Made by a program: the position numbers and the translations under genes
Assembly (NCBI GenBank): GCA_021464245.1
Contig: JADCRB010000051.1
Coordinates: forward strand, 186,001 to 250,000
Source of the DNA: Carallia brachiata
Lineage: Eukaryota; Streptophyta; Magnoliopsida; Malpighiales; Rhizophoraceae
Direction: 5' to 3'
Length of the DNA stretch: 64,000 bases
Shown here: piece by piece, positions 12,138 to 25,324 of the stretch
Layout: every line of letters starts with the position of its first letter
How positions within the stretch are numbered: position 1 is the first letter of the stretch
The notes under the pieces: generated by a model
What the model was told of the DNA's origin: nothing
Database searches by the model: none
Seen by the model: only the letters and a program-made list of their open reading frames with translations

Positions 12138-14818
12138 CAATAGCAAAATAACTTTTTTTTAAAATTTAAAATAGGCAAAATATGTTAATACACAATTTAT
12201 AATTATTTGTACATTTGAAAATTTTTAATTTAAGTCCGGCCCAACAGATAAGCAAACCAACAAGCACAAACGAAGTATAAAAAAAAGTTTGCAATACAAA
12301 TCGGGCCCATTACTATCGTTTGACAATCATGAGTGCCTCGGAACACTCGGTAATTAAGAATTCATAATTCTATTTTTGAAGTTTCAGGTTAAATTATAAT
12401 ATTTATGGGATGGGAAGAACTATCTAATATCTATTATATATTTCAAGGGCTAATGAGTTTTATAATAGACCAAAAAAGTACAAACTTGTGAGGATGAAAA
12501 TGGGGAAGGAAAATTGAGGAAAAGGCTATGGCACAAATTATTTGTTTCAATATCCACATACACAATGCACAACACTACTCGATACTCAAATTTCCAATGT
12601 TCCTCGCGTATGAGAAAATAGAATTGAAGTGGGATTTCTGTGTCTCTGTGTTTGCAGCAATGTTGGTGATAGGGGAAGGATACGTAAATGCATTGTTTTG
12701 TCCCACTCATGCTTTTCTTATTTAATAATATGACTTGCTGGTGTTGGAAAAGGGTAAGGGTCATAATAGCTGAGCTCCTTGGACATGTCTAATTTAATTT
12801 TTGTGGGCATAGATTCTTTTTTTGATTGAAGGACTACCTCTGTATGATTGTCCAGGCTGTAAACTTGTCCAGCCAAGGGAAAAAAAAGAACCCCAAGTCA
12901 GTACTCAAGTAGTATCTTTTGCAATGCCATTTAAAAAGCCAGCATCTTTTTCTTTTCTTTTCTTTTTTTTAATAATTAAACTCCCATTGGAATTTTCTTT
13001 TTTTTTTTTGAAAAAAAAAATGTAAGATAAAAGGCACACATGATTGCTGCAATTGGAAATCAAGGGCTTGCTGCTTTTTATTGTTATTTTTATGGTTAAT
13101 TGATTTTAACTAAAACTTAATTACAAGACTTTCAATTTAATTTAAAGACGATTCAAGTATCAATTGAGTTAGATTTTATTGATTATTCAATTGTCGTTTG
13201 TTATATTTATTCTTTTATTTCCTTGTTTTTTCTTGGGTACAATGCTTTTTTTATAGAGAGAAAATTTTTCAAAAAAGTTGCCCCAAATCTTGTATGGTTA
13301 GGCCTTGAACATTTTTCTTTTAAAAAAGAATATTATTTCCAGATAAAAAAGTACAATAATATTCCTATTCCTGGATTCCCTACCGTTCATTTGACACCTA
13401 AATTGTATAATTCATGTTACCAACAAATAAAATACGTATCGTAGAAGGACTTGAGTGCCTCTGATGATGCTCTAAAGATAATTATAAGAAAAGAAAAAAA
13501 ATTCAGCTTCATCCATTTCCTGTTGGTAATCATTTTTCTTGAATGCAAATGGGTAACTAAATTATTTTCCTATTACAAATAGAATTAGGCAGAACGCTAT
13601 TTTATTTTTTTAATTAGATGTGAGCCTTTTTAATTACGTGTCTATCAACATTGCCAACAACAGTTACAACCCGCAATAACCATTGTTGGTGGCAATGACC
13701 ATGTTGTTTCAATAATAATCTACTCATTGAAATTAAGATCAAAATTCTAATTTAGATATATAATCCTGTGAACTAACTGATTGCAAGTTATTTTTGCAAT
13801 CCACATAAACGCACTCTAAGTTAAAACCTATATGGGAAGAGAAGTTTACCACGGTCAAAAATTTTGGAAGTAATTAAATTTTGTGACCCATATCTGATTT
13901 CCACGGTCCCATATATAGTGCTTAGTAAAGTAATTCTCCTTTATATATCGACCGTAACTCGGTAAAAACTGGCCGTATGGTAAATTTTCACGACAGCCAC
14001 CCTCTAGCATACAAGTATATATGGGTAGACTCCATAATGATCATCAATCACCATCAAGCCGTATGCATGTCAGCATGTGCATACATAGAGATAGATATAA
14101 AGGAAAATAAAACTTTCTTTTGTGGGTGTATAAGTGATGGCAACAGGAGCTTTTAATTGTCCTGTACTGTAACTGTGTAACAGAATATCTATTCCTATAC
14201 ATAAATAAAAATCTAGGCCAATCAATCAATTCTGTGGGGGCACATCTTTAATGGACAATGTTTGCTGCATTTTTCATCGAGCAGGACAGAATTTTAGGGC
14301 TTCCGCCCAAGTCAAATGCAGTGCACCATTTGCACCAAACAATGGCACTCCATAATTTTGGAAGATATATGTAGCCCCCATTATATGTATGAGAATCAAA
14401 ATAATTAATTGCTGCATTTATCAGTACCACTCATAATTATAATTATAATAATGATTTTGTCAATAATTAGGTCCTAATTATAACAGTTATTGTAACGACA
14501 AGTATGTTAAAACATACAAAAACTAATTATAAATGTTGGTTAAGGCAACTTGTAACTTGTAGTATAGAGTTGTATGGAATCGAACATTCAAGAAATTTAG
14601 AGAGAGACCCCACAGAAAACGAAAAAAAAAATTGATTAAGTTTAACAAATTTGTCATTATGCATGATCAACTGATTCTCACATGAATTTTGAAACATGTG
14701 AAGTATCAAATGTCTCCCTAGAGGAACACATGTAATGGGACCAGCATATATATAACTAATATTAAGCATTAATCCATCAAAGAACATTTGAATTCCAATT
14801 TCCAAGTGAAACATAAAG

Positions 14819-14872
14819 ATAATAGTCTAGTTTTTTCTTTTTTTTTTGGGCACTTAAAATAATAGTCTAGTT
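14819..14872. repeat. Poly(T) insertion flanked by a perfect 14-bp direct repeat
   Basis: ATAATAGTCTAGTT at 14819-14832 and 14859-14872 brackets a 26-bp T-rich insert ending GGGCACTTAAA. Confidence 0.6.
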
Positions 14873-16241
14873 ATTAGAGCTTCGTGTTCAACAAAGAGTA
14901 CTGAAAAATTTTTAGCACTTGTAAGGTATATAAGATCTCAATTTCGTTCTCTCTTTTGGCAAGACAATCCAAGTATCAATTAACTTGGATAATCTTGCAT
15001 TTATCGAGACAATCCTTCGAATCACTAACGTGAAATGAGTGACATCAGCATAAATTAATTTTTGAGCGTCATTTTGTTTTGATTGATTGATTTCGGTTGA
15101 AACTTAAATATTTCAACACCTTTAGTAATTGATATGACTACAGTAGTATTAATGAGATCCAACTCAACAATTTTGAACTCATTTTTTTCACAACACAAAA
15201 TGGATTAAGTGATTTTATCAAAGTAAGACTACTACTAATTATTTAGCTATGACTTGTTCAAGCCCTTTTTTTTTTTTTTTTGCCAAATTCTGCTAGCTAT
15301 TGTCTTTGGTACTGAAATCAAGAATTAGCATGGGAATTGCCCAAAAACCTAAGAAAAAGGAAAGTGAACTTAAGTTAGGTACTCAGATTAAGTACTGAAG
15401 ATTCCACTTGGTGTGGACCCAGTAAAAGGTCCATGCCTGCATGTGATGTTGGCTATGGCATGTTATTGTAAGGAACCCTCTTGGGAAGGGCAATTAACCT
15501 GTCCACTACTCCGTTTGGAACTTGTCCACTACTTACATTTGCACTGCCTCCACATAGTTTTGAGTAACTGACTTTTTCTCTTTTTCTGCAGCATTTCTGT
15601 TTTTTTTTCCCCCCCCAAAAACCATTGATATGGAAAATCGGTACAACCAACAAAAAAAAAAATTGTTGATATAAAAAGTGATTTCAATATAATAATAAAA
15701 TAATAAGAATTGTTAAATTTATAGTTGAATTCATAAGAAAATAAATTGAGTTATTAGGATAACCATGCTCTTATTATAATAACCCACTTCAATGGTTCAT
15801 TTAACGCACTTCAACCTTCTGGTCTTGAGATTTTGGAAACATTTATTATTGAATCAAATGTATAGAAATTGGATTAAATTGAAAGAAGGAACAGCAGTAA
15901 TTAAGGATCTCACATTTACACTACAATGAACATAAACAAAATACAACAATACTGAAATTTTTTTACTTGATTATTCTGTGGAACTTGAAAGAAACTCTCT
16001 CTTTCCAATTTCTCTCATTGCCTCACCTTATTTATTTTTGGCCAAAAAAATAAATAAATTATAGCAAATAATTAAACATTTAATAATATATTCTCACTGT
16101 CTATGGAGTATAGGCCAACTCACCCCTTCCCGTCTCCCACCATGTGCTCTTGCTTAAAGAGTCAGATTCCTCGCTCCACCGCCGACTCACGGCTGCCGGC
16201 AAATCTTGTCCATCCCATAAACCATATTGGCCGCAAAACTC

Positions 16242-18876
16242 TCACTGAGATGCGTTCATTGTTGTTGCTGGCTTGTTTGCTACAATTTCATAGCCGCCAG
16301 CTTCATTTTCCTCTTCGTCATCCTCATTATCCTTGTCGTCTTCGTCCTCGTCCTCATCGTAATTCTGATTGTCCTCACTTTCCAAATCTTCCATCGCTGA
16401 GGAGTCAGGCCTGTGATCCTGCTGGGAAGGCGGAGGAGGAGGCCATTGCTGCTCGGGCCTAACCATCAAAGGCACCGAATTCTCCAGCATCAATTGGATA
16501 CTACTGGAAGGAGCACCATCAATCATTCTGTTCTTCTCTCTGTATAAAGCATCAAGTTGATGAAAGTATGGACAAGTTTTCGAGTCCTCGGGCCTTTTCT
16601 TGTTGCTTTCCTTCACTTTCTTGAAGTACTTGTTGATGTTCTCCCATTTTTCTTTGCATCTTTTCGCATTGCGATTGTAACCAAGTCCTTTCATGCCTGC
16701 TGAGATCTCCTCCCACAGCGGCCCTTTAGGTCCACTTTCTTGGTACTTGGAGTCAAGATTAGTCCTTAGCATGATTAAAGCTTGGACCTCTACTTTAGGC
16801 CATCTCGAAGAAGAAAAACTTGTTGGCGTGAAATTCTGATCTCCAGCGTCCGCGCCTTTCAGTGCATCCAGATTTGCAATTGTAACCGGTTGTGGTGGCA
16901 CGGCTGGTGGCGGTGTTGGGGTTGGCGCCGGTGCTGTCTGCGTTAGAGAGAAATTGGACGGGTTGCAGGTGGCGCTGACTGTGATGGCGGAGGCGCTGGC
17001 GGCGGCGGCGGTTGAGACTGTGGTGGTGGGTTATACTGCTGTCCTTGTCCGGGGTTTTGCTGTTCGGATACCTTCTGCAGAAACGCCATTACCGCAGCAT
17101 CCTTAGCGGCAGCAATAGACCTTTCTTGGGCTAAAATTTCACGCTCTCTATTAATTCTCGCCATCTCTTGCACTCTCCATGATTCTTCCCTAACCATTCT
17201 TTCGTGTTCGCGTTTCTCTATGGCTTCCAAGAATTTCATTTGCATCTCCTCTTGCTGTCGCATCACCTCCTTCATTAGCCTCTCAAAGAAATCCTTCCAT
17301 TTCCTTTTCCTCTTATTCCTCCCTTGCACTTCCACATCTGACGATGTCGATGAGGACGTTGAGTCCGAGGGATCCGCAGCATTCATAAGGTTTGTTGTTT
17401 GTGATGATGGAGGCAATAAGATCGTAGGGCTTGTTGATGGAAATGTCGGCACTGCAATGTTTCTCGTTGGCATAGCAAGTATTGCCGTTGTCATCAATGG
17501 TGCCGATGTAACAGTAACATTAGATGCACCAAGATTGGAAGGAGGAGTAGGACGAGGAGGATTAGCCACCGGCATTGCAATTTCCGGCATCTGAGGCTTC
17601 GGCGGGGCCGGGGGCGCCACCGGAGATGAGAGCGAAGAAGATTGACTCTCAAATGCCTCTAATTGATCAAAGAACCTATATGTCTTGCCTTCATGTTTGC
17701 CCGTCCGACCTTCTTTGGTTCTCTTGTGGTACTTGTACACATTCTCGAACTTCTCTCTACATTTCTTGGCACTTCGATGATAACCAAGCTCCCCAAGCTT
17801 CCTGAAAACAACAGTTGGCAAACACAAAAAAAACCAAGTTTCCACTTTAATTAATTAACCAATAACAACAAAACGGACTATACAAGTATATTCACGCATA
17901 AAATGAACAAAAAAAAAGATGGGTATCATGGCAAGATGCCAACAAGAGAATAGAGAACAAATGAAGGAAGGAGCTGCCAGGACAAACATAAAGGACAATA
18001 TAACCTGGGTGTGCACAGTAATTCCCGAGGTAATTACCCTTCTAAGCCGACCCCAGAATTTGATGCTTTACTGTAAGAAGTTTCATGTGATTGCGATGAA
18101 TGAATTTCTTTTGTCCAATTGCAAGAAATAGCGAAACACAATGAATAGTTTGAACACTGAGTTGACATAGACGGGTTTTTTTTTTTTTTTTTTGTGTCTC
18201 TCAAGTATTGCTGAAAGCAAAGCAAAAGTGCCAGAAATGAAACTGACCCAAAAACAAATGTCTGAAATCTGAACTGTAAAAGGCTGAAATTTTGTTGGTA
18301 GCTGCATGAATCTTCCAGGAAATGAATCAAGAGTTGTAAGACTTAATTTTTCTTTTAAAAGAGCAACCAACAAAGTTAAAACAGAAAGAAGGGAAAAAAA
18401 AAATTATGACGAAGAAGAAGCAGAAGAAGAAGGAAGCCATGAAAAAGAATTGAACTTTGCAGATCTTTGAGACAATGAAGCCAAGAAAGCCAAGGTTTCA
18501 ATGAAAACAAAGTGAATTGAAAAGCTGAATTGTATTGTAATAACCTGGAAACCTCCTCCCACAAAGGGCCCTTAACACTGGCACCGCGAAACGCCCCATC
18601 CATATCGGACCTTATGTTCAGAAGTGCCAAAGTCTCTTGTCTAGGCCACCGGTTACCTCCAAAACTCCGGTCCCCTTCCTCCCCTCTTCCTCTATTTTCT
18701 TCACCAGAATTGGACCCACCAGCACCACCACCAACATGGCGAACTTCGCTACTTCCTGCACCCTCATGTCCACCGGCTACTGGAGGAGCCTCACTGCTGC
18801 CACCACCGCCACCGCCACCACCACCTCCGGAGGTCTTTTCTGCGGTTGCTAGAACACCACTCGAGTCCCCTAGCAT
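16242..18876 (-). CDS. GT-2/DF1-type trihelix transcription factor, two exons, with one linker frame break
   Basis: Second twin-trihelix regulator, convergent with the paralogue at 6632-9267. Exon 1 is 18876-18545 and exon 2 is 17801-16242. The 743-bp intron interrupts the same Arg codon of trihelix 1 as in the paralogue. The N-terminus has a Gly run. Trihelix 1 starts NRWPRQETLALLNIRSDMD and continues in exon 2 as KLGELGYHRSAKKCREKFE. The NKRKRKWKDFFERL helix and coiled coil follow, then a Gln/Pro linker. Trihelix 2 runs RWPKVEVQALIMLRT to CPYFHQLDALYREK, and the tail is an Asp/Glu stretch with EIVANKPA near the stop. About 630 codons. The frame breaks once in the linker: plus-strand GGG at 16960-16962 reads as though one G is missing. 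Adding it would join two otherwise clean reading frames. DF1 or GT-2 orthology cannot be decided by eye. Confidence 0.9.
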
Positions 18877-21357
18877 AAGGACGACCCTCCCTGTACTTTT
18901 TCTCTCTCTCTCTCTCTGTCTTTGGGGGGGGGGGTGTGGTCACTCTCTTTCAAATTACAGGAAAAAAATATAACCGAAAAATAAGAAAAAAAATCATCAA
19001 AGCAAAACAGGTGGTGAATCTCTCGAGGGTATTTATGAAGATGGCTTGTATGGGTGAATTTATTAATTTATTTGGGTGGAGGATCTGCTTGTCAATCTCA
19101 AGATGTTGTTTCTTTCCCTTTTTCTTTAATTATTGTTAATAGTAATAATTTTTTTAAAAAAAATTTCCATGCTTTTCTTCTTTTAGCTATGAGAATCTTG
19201 GGATTTCTTTATTCTTAAATTTCCTTTTTTTTCCCTTATTTTCGGTGGCAGGGGTCGGCACACAAATATAAAAATGGCACGGAAAGGTATATATGCATAT
19301 GGTCTCGATTATTTTATAACAGAAAAATAACTATTACAAAAAAAAAAAAAAAAAACTTTACCAATACCCAACATAGAGATGACGCATAGTAATTATAAAC
19401 TGTCGTGTTGTCAAAAAAAAAAAAAAAGTGATTATATATTGTGTTTGTCTGTCCAGCTAGATTTAGTTAAAGCCGTCCATGTCTGTCAGCTTTATTTCTT
19501 TTTATTTCTGTAATTAGCTTTATATTTTTTTAATTTGTTGTTTTATCTTTTTACTGGACTATGTTAATTTTTTTCCTCTTTTTTTGTGATTTTCTTTTCG
19601 GCAGAGATGAATTTCAAAGCTTTTCCTGTTTTTGGAGGGGGTGCGTTGGATTTCAGCGGCGGTTGGCTGCAATTTTGTTGCGAAATTACTGGATCAACCA
19701 TGACCTTTAATCATTAATAAAGCTAATTTTAAAATTTTTTTATATTAGGTCAGATTGGATTTCCCTCAGTTACTGCCTGAACATGCTCGCAGGGGGTGTT
19801 TCTCCCTAATTCCAAAAATGCCCTGGGTGTGAAAGGTTTTAAAGGACACCACGTACCACAAGTAGAGAGCACAAAACACCGCTCGTCGGATTCAGTAATT
19901 AGAAGATTTGTGTGCACAATCAGGGCGCAGGTTTGAATATTTGTTATCGGGATTTACTCTCTTGTCTATTTATTGTAGATAATTAGTGTATTTTATGGTA
20001 CGGTCAATATAATTGTACTTAAGTCTCTTTAACTGGATGAGAGCTGTCATTCTTATTTTTTTCATTTCACAGAAAGAAAAGAAAAAAAAATAGAGAAAAC
20101 AATTTGTTAAAAATTTTATTGGGACTTTGTTGGTGAGACTAGTGTACACTAGTGTGTTGCAAGGGGCCTACTGTGACTAGCTGTGACAAATGTTGGACAA
20201 CTTTTGATTTCATAATTGGGCAAGAAAATTTCTCTCATAAACTTACCTAAAAGATGACATTTTTTAAAGTGGGAGCCACTATTGAATTAAACTAGTTAGA
20301 TGTATGTCATGTTATTAGGCCAATCTATTTATGAATTGAAATAAATGGTGTCCAATTCGGCTGTAGTTGCAACCTACCTCAATAAATGGGACCAAAAATT
20401 TTGCAATTGACTATGATATCAGTGTAATCCCTCTTTTGTTTTTTAAACCAAATTTCACTGTAATCCCTCATTCACGACAATTTGCCAAAATTATTCGGGG
20501 ACCTTCAAGTGCGGGCCGGTGGTTTTCGGATCAGTTGGGTGATTTTATGTAATTTCGTTGCTTGCATGTGCATCAAAGCCATACGATTGCACCAATAATC
20601 AATGTGTCCAAATGGTTGATTCTATACTGAGTTTTCACATTGTAGCACCGATTTATTATGAGTAATAATATTTTTCTTCACTTAATTGTTCTACTTAATT
20701 GTCCAAATAGAAGTTAACGTAGGAAAAAAAAAATACAATCTTAACATATAAAAATACAAACTTATGAAGGAAATTATAAGAGTTATGAAAATATAGAAAT
20801 CTACCACTTATTATATAATTCATGATCTAATAGATCTCTTAATAAATCCAAACAAAAAGAAAATCACAATGAGAGACAGTTAGAATAAGATTTTTTTTTT
20901 CTTTTATTTTTTTATTTTATCAAATAGATTTATCCATGACAGCTTATCATTTAATTGGGCAATTTAGTTGAACAATCAATTCGAAATGAATATTATTATT
21001 CTCTCTGAAAAAGAAAATGACTGATAGTGTGGCAATGTTGTTGAGAACAAATTTTCTTTCCTTGTAAAATAGCAAATTTGAATACAAAATCAAATTTTAG
21101 ACCTGTATTTGAAATCATTCGATATACAAATTCCTTTTTTTTTTTTTTTGGCTTGAAAGTATATCAATTGTACTTGAATTGCATGAATGTGATTTCATTT
21201 TAACTAAAGTAACATATATAACAGAAAAATACATTTTTTTTTTGGGGTCTAGATGAATTGTCAGAAAGGTTAATTTTTAAAAATAAATAATTGAAATTAT
21301 AATTTTAAATCTTACTATAAATTTTTAATGATTACTAGACTATATATAATAGTCAAC

Positions 21358-21691
21358 GGAAAAATACTTTGTCATTGAACGTTTGGATCAATCAAGCATT
21401 TTCAAGAGAAAATTTCAAGTCAAACTCATAATGACTTTTTGCCGCTCATAGACAAAAGAATCCTCGAGCAACCGTAAGTAAGGGAAAAAGAAATAAATGG
21501 TTAATAGACTTTTTGCCGCTCATAAATTATACCTAGTAATTACTGGAAAAATATTTTGTCATTGAACGTTTTGATCAATCAACATTTCCAAGAGAAATAG
21601 TGCCAAGTCAAACTCAAAACACTTTATGCCGCTCGTCGACAAAGGAATCGTCCAACAACCGCAGGCAAGGAAAGAAAGAAATAATAGGATT
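21358..21691 (+). repeat. Diverged tandem duplication, about 187-bp period
   Basis: Copy 1 (21358-21504) and copy 2 (21545-21691) share GGAAAAATA(C/T)TTTGTCATTGAACG, a GCCAAGTCAAACTC-like block, TGCCGCTC and an AAGAAATAA end. A partial third piece of TTTTTGCCGCTCATA lies between them at about 21508. No coding signal. Confidence 0.75.
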
Positions 21692-21852
21692 GAGCATTTG
21701 CTCATTTTGTTGATTGGAGTTTTCTTTTAATTAATAGATAGGGGTTTAAATTTTATTAAATCTCATTTTTTTTTTTAGATGTTTAATATAGTTCTTTATA
21801 AAAATAAAAAAATAAGCGTTTCTTTTTTCATTATATGAAATGAAATTCAGTA

Positions 21853-21905
21853 ACTCAATTATTGAGTTTTTTTTTTTTTTTTTTGTGAAAACTCAATTAT
21901 TGAGT
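21853..21905. repeat. Poly(T) insertion flanked by a perfect 15-bp direct repeat
   Basis: ACTCAATTATTGAGT occurs at 21853-21867 and 21891-21905 around a 23-bp insert of T-run plus GTGAAA. Looks like a tiny poly(A)-primed retroposition in reverse orientation. Confidence 0.6.
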
Positions 21906-24365
21906 CTAAAAACGGGTGGATTGCCCAGCACTTATAATGCAAGTAGTGGGACCCAATTAATCAATACCCACATATAATCTCAGATCTTATTTACATTTAT
22001 GAAAAATTTTGGTGCTAATGCTGTTGAAGTAACATAATAATGGTCTATATTAATATGACATAATTTAATAAAATATCTGATAATTTTATTTAAAAATATA
22101 AGATATCAGCCGTTGAATGAATAATTGTTTGCTCTGTTGTTAATCAAAATAATCATTTGAAGGGTATATTGGTCAACTGGAAACTTTGTTAGAAATTTGA
22201 CTGTAAATACTAGGAAATGGAGGGGGCGTATAAGTAAAAGTGAAATGAAACCATTTATTATTTTTATTGCATAGGGGATCTACATACGTAATTGATAACG
22301 AGAAGACTAGTCGCAATCTTTAAGAAAGCAAGTTGTGAGTTGTTTTTACTTTTTTGCACATCTGCCTTTCCGTCTTAAATAACTATTCTCTTTAACGATA
22401 GTTGAGTTTCCACAATAAGAAATATATTGTCGGCATTTTTTTTTTAAGAGATCTAAATGTTATTTTTAATTCACGAATAGATTACCGAATTGAGTTATAT
22501 AAAATTATTATATAGATGATGTAGATTATTAAAATTATCACTTTTATCAAATATTTTGATATTTATCTTTTAAAATTTATTCACATTGTCAGTATTATTT
22601 TAAAGGTTGAAAAAACGCCTTACTGACAAAAATTCAATATTCTATTTTTTGTCATCTTGGAATCCAGAGTTTTGAAGTGTACAAATTTATTTATTTGGAT
22701 TTCGAGATTGCGTAAAAGAATTAAAAAGAAAAGGAAAACGAAAACGTGACATATAAGACTCACATAGGAAATATTTTAGAAAGTCTCTAAATACCACTAA
22801 AAGTTGTGGTCTAATGGTAAAAATACCAAATGTTTTTAGGCCAAATCTTTATGCTGAAATTTAGTATGAGTTATAATGTAATTATTTATACTGTTCACAC
22901 TTTCTCTGAATTTCAGTACAATTCTCTTTAACGGACAAATTGGAGCAATATTTCTACTTTTTCATGTTATTTACAAAAAAAAAAAAAAGAAAGTCCTCGA
23001 ATGGTAAAGAAAATCTTTAAAAAGAGATTAAGAATTTAGGAAAAGTCGTTGTACGTATATATTCAAAGTTCCAGCGAATAGATGCGAATCCACCCTTAAT
23101 GATATCGTGGACATTTTGTTAAGTACCAAAACATAGAAAAAGGACCCAACGATTAGTTAGGGTAGTCGAATGTAGGAATCTAATGTCTAAAATTTGAATT
23201 CTAATTCCTTCTTCACCTTTCTTAATTTTCAAATTATTAGACTACCAACTCTAAATGAAAAAAAAAAAAGAGAGAAAAATTAAATCACGTTAATTAAAAG
23301 TGCACTTCCCCGAGGTCAGAAATAGATTTCCTATGCTTAGGGTTACATTAAATATAAAAATGGGTAGACTCAGTGCAGTTTTCAATTCTTGCACAATTAT
23401 AGGCTTAATTGCATGGAATCAAATTTCATAGACCCATTTGTACAAGACAAGTTTATTTGTGATTTGCTAATGGCATAAGAAGGATATTTGCTATTAAAAA
23501 GAGATTAATAATTTGCTACTTACTATTCTTACTATTTTTTTTATGAATATAGTATGCGCATAATCTTATATCATACTTATTTATTTACTCATGTTTTTAT
23601 TTTAATTGGACCCTACTTAATTTTTTTTTTCATATTTGAAGTTGAGTTAATGTGACACATATTTTAGGTAAGTTAAATTAGAAATTTTTTTGTATAATTT
23701 ATGATCCAATGAGCCTTCTAATGAATCAAAAAAAAATCTCCCCAAAAAATTTTTAGATCTCAATAATTTGGTATGTGGTGAAAATTAATGTACCATACTG
23801 AAATGAGAGTTTTGCACTAATAAATAGTTCCAATAATTTTCCAATCGGGATAATAATAAGAATGAAAAAAAAAAAATAAATAAATTTTTTTTTTTGTAAA
23901 TGTTATTCTTGAATAGAAACAAGTCAATAAGAATTGCATACAAAAAGAATTTCCTAAAAAGGAAAAAAATTTCGTGCTAATGTTATGGGCACGCATTAAT
24001 GTGAAATAAATTAGTGAAAAATGTATTATTAGGTAGTCAAGCTCTTCTTGAAATTGTGTGTGTCTGTAAATATCTTCTCGTGGATAGCTGTTTTAAATAT
24101 ATATTTTGCTTGTCTTACAAGACATTATATTTACTGTTATTGTTTTTAAGTAATTGCTTCGCTGGCAAGAACTTCTCGTGCCGGAATGGGTGGGCATGGA
24201 TGTAATGTAACAGAATAGATTAGATGCCTTGTAGAACTTCTCTAGCTGGATAGATGCCTTCCACTATGTAATGCATGCCCACAAATTACTTACAGCCTAG
24301 ACACTACCAACCGTAAATGTCTCTGTCTCTCTCTCTCTCTCCTCGATTCATATATATTTTAATAT

Positions 24366-24386
24366 TATATATATATATATATATAT
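24366..24386. repeat. (AT)n microsatellite
   Basis: Perfect AT tract. A CT tract lies just upstream at 24321-24341. Other AT tracts are at 904-920, 26165-26180 and 26385-26399. Confidence 0.85.
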
Positions 24387-25271
24387 ACGTGCCTAACATT
24401 GTAATATCGGTGGAAATTAATTAATTAGTACATTTATGTTGTTATTTACCTCTGCAGATTGGAGGGCATATGTGCCTTGTGTGGCAGGCAGGCATATGTT
24501 GTAATTTTCAAGAAAGGAATCAACTGATTTACAAGTTGTGCTTCTGAGAATTTTATGAAAGTTGAGAGAGAAGAATACAACCCAACTTGATAATGCGGGT
24601 ACAAACTTGGATGCAACTGTTTTAGTTGTGTGTCTAACAATGTATTGAAATATTGAATGTTGAAAAATGCCACCTTCAGCAATTGCCCTACGCAGCACAC
24701 TAGTGGCTTTAAAACCATACGATAATCATGATGTTTGAGAATATGAAATGGCACGATAATTTGATAATCCCCATCATCCCAATAATAAATTCCAATAGTA
24801 TAGCATCCCAATGATTTAGTGTAGCGATTATTGCTCACTATACGGGACGAAATAATAAAAATCTCTCTGACTAATTTAAGAAATATTACTTCTACTTATC
24901 CAAAAAATAGCATTGTTCATAACCTTTGAACTTACATCCGCCGAAGAGACCTGTTGTGAAGAAAGACCTCTCAGATTCAAATAAAATTGACCTATCAAGG
25001 TGAAGGTTTTTCAGATGGCCCGTGTAAGAGAGGGGAGGGGACCACCCAATTATTTAGCCATACACTTCCCAATTGACAAAACACACGCACACACAGTACA
25101 CACACACACGGAGAAGTAAAATAATTATAATGCTAGTCAAAATTCATATGATGGATCCACACCATTCACCGTTCCACTGTCACTAAGTTCAACTGTGACA
25201 GATTATATATATAGACCAGAACCTGAAAATTCGATTACATAAGTTAATGCATTATTATATATATTGGCTTC

Positions 25272-25324
25272 AGGAGTTCTTTCTTTTTTTTTTTTTTTTT
25301 GGTTGGTTTACTGAGGAGTTCTTT
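25272..25324. repeat. Poly(T) insertion flanked by a perfect 11-bp direct repeat
   Basis: AGGAGTTCTTT at 25272-25282 and 25314-25324 brackets a T-run followed by GGTTGGTTTACTG. Confidence 0.6.

Larger units (their letters stand above)
9268..16241. other. Spacer between the convergent trihelix genes
   Basis: About 7 kb receiving both 3' ends. Contains the inverted-repeat MITE (11863-12137), a small GC-richer patch (11665-11830) of unknown origin, and poly(T) tracts. No gene seen. Confidence 0.6.
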
